DNA of 50,645 bases from Nitrospiraceae bacterium. GTDB taxonomy: Bacteria; Nitrospirota; Thermodesulfovibrionia; UBA6902. This document shows, piece after piece, positions 46,569-50,645 of the stretch. The DNA lies in assembly GCA_003599025.1 (NCBI GenBank), contig QZIL01000066.1, forward strand, positions 1-50,645, in the 5' to 3' direction. A program made the position numbers and the translations under genes. The stretch's first letter is position 1. Each line of letters starts with the position of its first letter. The notes under the pieces were generated by a model that was given only the letters and a program-made list of their open reading frames with translations, had not been told where the DNA came from and did no database searches.

Positions 46569-48374
46569 ATGGACGACAAACTCTTAAACTACTACGAACA
46601 GGAACTGACCTTTATCCGAGAGATGGGGGCCGAGTTCGCAAAGAAGTATCCCAAGATCGCCGGCCGGCTGCAGCTCGAACCGGACAAGTGCGAAGACCCG
46701 TTTACTGAACGTATTATAGAGGCCTTTGCCCTGATCAGCGGACGCATACATAAAAAGATCGATGATGATTTCCCCGAAATATCCGAGTCGCTGCTCAATG
46801 TCATCTACCCACACTATAATAACCCGATACCATCCATGTCGGTCGTAAGGTTCAATCCGATAAAGCAGAACATCCCCCCGTCCGGATACACCATAGAAAA
46901 AAATACCATGCTCTATTCAAAGCCTGTGGGAGGGACCCCGTGTCAGTTTACCACATGCTATCCGGTCACTCTCTGGCCGGTGGACGTAACATCAGCAGGT
47001 CTTCAGGACCCGAAAAAACCTGTTAAAGACGCCCGGCAGGCCCTCGTTCTGCAGCTTGCGACATTCAATGGCATGGACTTCTCACAACCGGGCTGTGACA
47101 GTCTGCGTTTCTTCCTCAACGGCCCTCACCAGCATGTATTTCATCTCTATGAGCTCTTATTCAATAACGTCTGTCATATTGAGTGTGAGTTCAAGAACAA
47201 AAAAGGTCAAAGGGAAGTCCTGCAATTGTCGCCGGCAGACATAAGGCCTGCAGGTTTTGCTCCTGATGAAGGCATGCTCCCCTATTCCGAAAGGTCTTTC
47301 CCCGGATATCTGCTGCTCTTTGAATATTTCTGTTTCCCGGAGAAATTCCTTTTCTTTGATTTATTCGGCCTGGACAGGATCAGAAAGTCTGCTGCAGGCA
47401 ACACCGTTGATATAATTATTTACCTGAACAAGATACCGAAGTCCAACCTTGTAATCAATGAAGACACTTTTTGCATCAATGCCTCGCCTGTTGTCAATCT
47501 CTTTAAGCGGACCTCGGAGCCGGTGCGCGTCGAACACCTGCGGACCAATTATCATGTTATACCTGACCTCAGGAGGCGCCACGCAACTGAAATCTACAGT
47601 ATAGACCGGGTCTCAGCTTCGTCCTCTTCAACTCCCGGACGTGACGTAGAGTTTAAGCCCCTGTATTCATTGAGGCACCACCTGGACGAGGAATACAGCC
47701 GGGGCCGCAGCGCCTTCTGGCATATGCACCGTGTTCCTTCAGGCCGAAAAGGGGACGACGGGACAGAGGTCTACCTTTCTTTCGCGGACCTGGACTTCCG
47801 CGCAGTTGATCCGGAGGCAGAGATTCTGACAATCCACCTCACGTGCTCCAATCGCGACCTTCCCTCGCGTCTCCCGTTTGGAAACCAGGGGGGTGATTTT
47901 GATATGGAAATCGCAGCGCCTGTTGCCTCTGTCACATGTCTGATGAAACCGACCCGCACACGCAGGCCGTCCCTTGGCGGGGCACTGCAGTGGCGTCTGA
48001 TATCACACCTGTCTCTAAATTATCTGTCTGTTGTTCAGGGCGGAGAAGAGGCGCTCAGGGAAATACTCAGGCTCTACGATTTTGACAACTCTCCTTCCAC
48101 GAGGCAGCAGATAAACGGGATAGTCTCTCTGAAATCAGAGCGGGCCACAAGAAGGATAGGCCCGTCTTTCTGCCGCGGGGTGCGTGTGACAATTGAATTT
48201 GACGAAGACAAGTACGTGGGTGCGGGACATTACCTGTTTGCCTGCGTGCTCGAAAATTTTTTGGGCCAGTATGTGTCAGTAAATTCTTTTTCACAGCTCG
48301 CCTTAAAAACAGTGCAACAGAAAGAGGTGCTTAAAGAGTGGCCACCGAGAAGCGGCAGGCAGATACTGCTTTAA
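46569..48374 (+). CDS. tssF: T6SS baseplate protein TssF (VasA)
   Basis: 601 aa. N-terminal signature LLNYYEQELTFIREMGAEFAKKYPKIAGRL, DPFTERIIEAFALISGRIHKKIDDDFPEI, ESLLNVIYPHYNNPIPSMSVV; C-terminal SVNSFSQLALKT. TssF forms the baseplate wedge with TssG. The ATG has no strong Shine-Dalgarno. Its end overlaps tssG by 37 bases. Confidence 0.96.
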   Translation: MDDKLLNYYEQELTFIREMGAEFAKKYPKIAGRLQLEPDKCEDPFTERIIEAFALISGRIHKKIDDDFPEISESLLNVIYPHYNNPIPSMSVVRFNPIKQNIPPSGYTIEKNTMLYSKPVGGTPCQFTTCYPVTLWPVDVTSAGLQDPKKPVKDARQALVLQLATFNGMDFSQPGCDSLRFFLNGPHQHVFHLYELLFNNVCHIECEFKNKKGQREVLQLSPADIRPAGFAPDEGMLPYSERSFPGYLLLFEYFCFPEKFLFFDLFGLDRIRKSAAGNTVDIIIYLNKIPKSNLVINEDTFCINASPVVNLFKRTSEPVRVEHLRTNYHVIPDLRRRHATEIYSIDRVSASSSSTPGRDVEFKPLYSLRHHLDEEYSRGRSAFWHMHRVPSGRKGDDGTEVYLSFADLDFRAVDPEAEILTIHLTCSNRDLPSRLPFGNQGGDFDMEIAAPVASVTCLMKPTRTRRPSLGGALQWRLISHLSLNYLSVVQGGEEALREILRLYDFDNSPSTRQQINGIVSLKSERATRRIGPSFCRGVRVTIEFDEDKYVGAGHYLFACVLENFLGQYVSVNSFSQLALKTVQQKEVLKEWPPRSGRQILL

Positions 48375-49354
48375 AAGACCGGCTGTTTGATGAGTTCTAC
48401 AGGTTTTCCTTTTTTAAGGCAGTAGGACTGCTGGAACATCTTTCACCTGACAAAAAACCCCTGGGAAAGACCCTTGAGCCCGGAGAAGAAGCAGTGCGTT
48501 TTTCATCAAAACCCGGCCTTACATTTCCTGCCAGCGATATCTCAAAGATCGAACAGACAGACAGCAGAAGACCGGTCGATATGGAAGTAACGTTCATGGG
48601 GCTTGTCGGCCCTTCAGGGGTACTTCCACATTGTTACAACGAACAGGTCATTGAAAGACTGATGCGGAAAGACCGCGGGCTGATGGCCTTCTACGATATG
48701 TTCCACCACCGCCTCATATCCCTTTTCTATCTGGCGTGGAAGAAATACCGGCTTACTGAAAACTACCTGCCGGACGCGCAGGACCGGATATCATCACACA
48801 TTCTTTGTCTCTCAGGACTGGGCACGCCGGGGCTCCTCCGGGCAGGACTCCATGACAGACCGCTTTTTCATTTCTTCAGCGGCCTGCTTTCAAAGGCCTC
48901 ACCCTCAGCCTGTTCAATAGAAGCGGTGATAGCTTTTGTCTCAGGGACTTCAGTACATGTCGAGCAGTTTATAGAACAGCTGCTCCCCATAAGCCCGGAA
49001 GACCGGACCAGGATAGGCATGGCAAACGGGAGTCTCGGTGTTGATGCAGTATGCGGAAGCCATACGCTGGATGTCCAGTCAAAGTTCCGGCTGGTCTTAG
49101 GCCCTGTAACATATGACAACTATCTCCGTCTTCTGCCCGGCGGGGAAATGCTCCGCAATATATTTTCAATGGTAAAGACCATCGCCGGTATAGAGTATGA
49201 ATTTGATGTGAGGATAGTCCTTGCCCGGACAGAAGTGCCTGCATGCACTCTGGGGACAGGACACCCGATGCTTGGAGAAACGACCTGGGTCCATAGTCCG
49301 GGGTTTACCTATCAGTCAGAGCCGTTCGCGATATTTCAGGAAGCGGATGCGTGA
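48338..49354 (+). CDS. tssG: T6SS baseplate protein TssG
   Basis: 338 aa. Motifs: FYRFSFFKAVGLLEHL, VRFSSKPGLTFPASDI, MEVTFMGLVGPSGVLPHCYNEQVIERL, LMAFYDMFHHRLISLFYLAWKKYR and GTGHPMLGETTWVHSPGF. The start is a GTG inside tssF with AGAGGTG and AAAGA upstream; no ATG is available at the family start. Confidence 0.95.
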   Translation: MATEKRQADTALKDRLFDEFYRFSFFKAVGLLEHLSPDKKPLGKTLEPGEEAVRFSSKPGLTFPASDISKIEQTDSRRPVDMEVTFMGLVGPSGVLPHCYNEQVIERLMRKDRGLMAFYDMFHHRLISLFYLAWKKYRLTENYLPDAQDRISSHILCLSGLGTPGLLRAGLHDRPLFHFFSGLLSKASPSACSIEAVIAFVSGTSVHVEQFIEQLLPISPEDRTRIGMANGSLGVDAVCGSHTLDVQSKFRLVLGPVTYDNYLRLLPGGEMLRNIFSMVKTIAGIEYEFDVRIVLARTEVPACTLGTGHPMLGETTWVHSPGFTYQSEPFAIFQEADA

Positions 49355-49384
49355 AAGGCCGTCATTGCAGGCGTCTGCAAAGCC

Positions 49385-49459
49385 GTCATTCCCGCTTGTC
49401 GGGAATCAGATCGGAGAACTTAATAAACTCAAAAAAGATTCCGGACAAGCCGGAATGAC
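49385..49459. repeat. GTCATTCC-type palindrome before tssH
   Basis: GTCATTCCCGCTTGTCGGGA (49385-49404) and GATTCCGGACAAGCCGGAAT (49438-49457) in the tssG-tssH gap. Confidence 0.85.
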
Positions 49460-49502
49460 AGACAAAAGCGACTAATTTAATATCGCCATAAAGGAGACAC
49501 AA

Positions 49503-50645
49503 ATGCCTAAAACAAACATCAAATCCCTCATAGGAAAGCTCAACGAGACCTGCCGCAAGGCACTGGAATCAGCTGCAGGCCTGTGCCTTTCCCAGACGCA
49601 TTATGAAGTGGACATCGAACACTTCCTGATTAAACTCCTTGAGATGACGGACACTGATATCCAGAAGGTCCTGAGGCATTTTGAGATCAATGAAACGCGT
49701 CTGGTCAATGACCTCACCAGGGCAATGGAAGGGTTCAAGACCGGAAATGCCAGGACACCCGCACTCTCTCCGCGTATTCCGAAAATGGTCGAGGATGCGT
49801 GGCTTGTCGCCTCCATCGAATATCAGATGACTCTTGTGCGCTCCGGGCATATTGTCCTTTCTCTCATGAGTAATGATGAAATGGCGCGCATGCTGATTTT
49901 GAGCTCGGCAGAGTTCAAAAAGATCTCTGTTGAGACCTTAACGCAGAGCCTGAGTGATATAATCACCGGTTCCCGCGAAGACGCAGAGACTATCCCGGTT
50001 GGGGCGACCCCGGGTAAAGGAGCCCCGGGCATGCCTCCGAAAGGCACCAAGGCGCTGGACCAGTTTACGATTAACCTTACTGACAGGGCAAAAAAAGGTG
50101 AGATAGACCCCGTGCTCGGAAGGGACTTTGAAATCAGGCAGATGGTCGACATCCTTATCCGCAGAAGACAGAACAACCCGATATTGACCGGTGAGGCAGG
50201 CGTTGGAAAAACAGCGGTCGTAGAAGGGTTCGCACTCAGAATAGCAGAGGGTGATGTCCCTCCTCCACTAAGAAACGTAGAGATCAGGACACTCGACCTC
50301 GGGCTCCTTCAGGCAGGGGCCGGGATAAAGGGCGAATTCGAGAACCGTCTTAAATCCGTCATCGATGAGGTCAAGGCGTCCCCGGTGCCGATCATTTTAT
50401 TTATTGATGAAGCACATACGCTTATAGGCGCAGGAGGCGCGGCTGGTTCGGGTGATGCGGCCAACCTTCTGAAACCTGCTCTTGCGCGCGGTGAACTGCG
50501 CACGATCGCTGCTACGACGTGGTCTGAGTATAAAAAATACTTCGAGAAAGACGCGGCCCTGGCCCGCAGGTTCCAATTGGTCCAGGTCGAAGAGCCTGAT
50601 GAGGAAAAGGCGATGGTCATGATGCGCGCCATCGCGCCTTTCCTT
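49503..50645 (+). CDS. tssH: T6SS ATPase TssH (ClpV), N-terminal part, cut by window edge
   Basis: 381 codons are present; the family is about 870-900 aa. The Clp N-domain spans residues 8-160, then a Pro/Gly-rich linker ([22 protein letters not shown]) and the first AAA+ domain with Walker A GEAGVGKT (230-237), Walker B ILFIDEAH (Asp302, Glu303) and [25 protein letters not shown]. ClpV disassembles contracted TssBC sheaths for reuse. The AALARRFQ and WSEY forms distinguish it from ClpB. AAGGAG precedes the ATG. Confidence 0.96.
   Translation, partial: MPKTNIKSLIGKLNETCRKALESAAGLCLSQTHYEVDIEHFLIKLLEMTDTDIQKVLRHFEINETRLVNDLTRAMEGFKTGNARTPALSPRIPKMVEDAWLVASIEYQMTLVRSGHIVLSLMSNDEMARMLILSSAEFKKISVETLTQSLSDIITGSREDAETIPVGATPGKGAPGMPPKGTKALDQFTINLTDRAKKGEIDPVLGRDFEIRQMVDILIRRRQNNPILTGEAGVGKTAVVEGFALRIAEGDVPPPLRNVEIRTLDLGLLQAGAGIKGEFENRLKSVIDEVKASPVPIILFIDEAHTLIGAGGAAGSGDAANLLKPALARGELRTIAATTWSEYKKYFEKDAALARRFQLVQVEEPDEEKAMVMMRAIAPFL

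Noticed and set aside
49503-50645. ClpB disaggregase instead of ClpV
   Set aside because: Its place directly after tssG and the [21 protein letters not shown]-type segment fit the T6SS ATPase.

Overview
This window reads as the chromosome of a Gram-negative bacterium. Lipoprotein signal peptides, an outer-membrane barrel, a CsgG-like protein and a type VI secretion system (T6SS) all point that way. Gene content (phosphoketolase with acetate kinase, GH57 amylase, glycogen branching enzyme, two-CW histidine kinase, SWIB/H1-like protein, amphi-Trp protein) and abundant GTCATTCC-type intergenic palindromes suggest Nitrospirota or a deltaproteobacterial-type lineage. That placement is an inference and no marker gene here settles it.

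Region 1 (1-29 kb) is mostly core metabolism, signalling and envelope genes. From the left: a phosphoketolase (cut by the window edge) translationally coupled to acetate kinase, with a 13.6-copy heptanucleotide repeat just upstream; a DegP/HtrA lipoprotein protease; citrate synthase; a chemoreceptor with a FliA-like promoter; a GH13 amylase whose Shine-Dalgarno lies in a hairpin; a SWIB protein with a histone-H1-like tail; a trypsin-like/TPR secreted protein; a membrane histidine kinase with a two-CW domain; a ferritin-like protein; a HAF-repeat secreted protein; a small secreted protein of unknown function; a GH57 amylase; GlgB; KatG; methylglyoxal synthase; a conserved hypothetical gene behind a cold-shock gene and its terminator; and a three-gene envelope operon (outer-membrane barrel, beta-helix lipoprotein, CsgG-like protein) behind a strong promoter. 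This stretch also holds three copies of a TA-flanked miniature inverted-repeat element and one copy of a second such element.

Region 2 (29.2 kb to the right edge) is one T6SS locus, all on the + strand. The order is RfaH-like NusG paralogue, ops element, 704-aa Cys-rich protein with five TETVI-type repeats, stand-alone TagH C-terminal domain, TssJ, TssK, TssL, TssM, TagF, amphi-Trp protein, SpoIIAA-like protein, TagJ, TssA, TssB, TssC, Hcp, TssE, TssF, TssG and TssH (cut by the edge). No VgrG, PAAR, FHA protein, kinase/phosphatase pair or effector is seen in the window.

The most notable observation is the pairing of an RfaH-type antiterminator gene with an exact 12-base match to the E. coli ops element (29811-29822), placed between that gene and the first T6SS structural gene and directly preceded by a hairpin. 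This suggests that this >20 kb T6SS operon, which is repeatedly interrupted by strong palindromes, is controlled by RfaH-type processive antitermination. The second is the 704-aa protein, whose tail carries five Thr-x-x-(I/L/M) repeats that resemble FHA-domain phosphothreonine ligands, next to a TagH C-terminal domain lacking its FHA part. Together they suggest a rearranged phosphothreonine control module for the T6SS.
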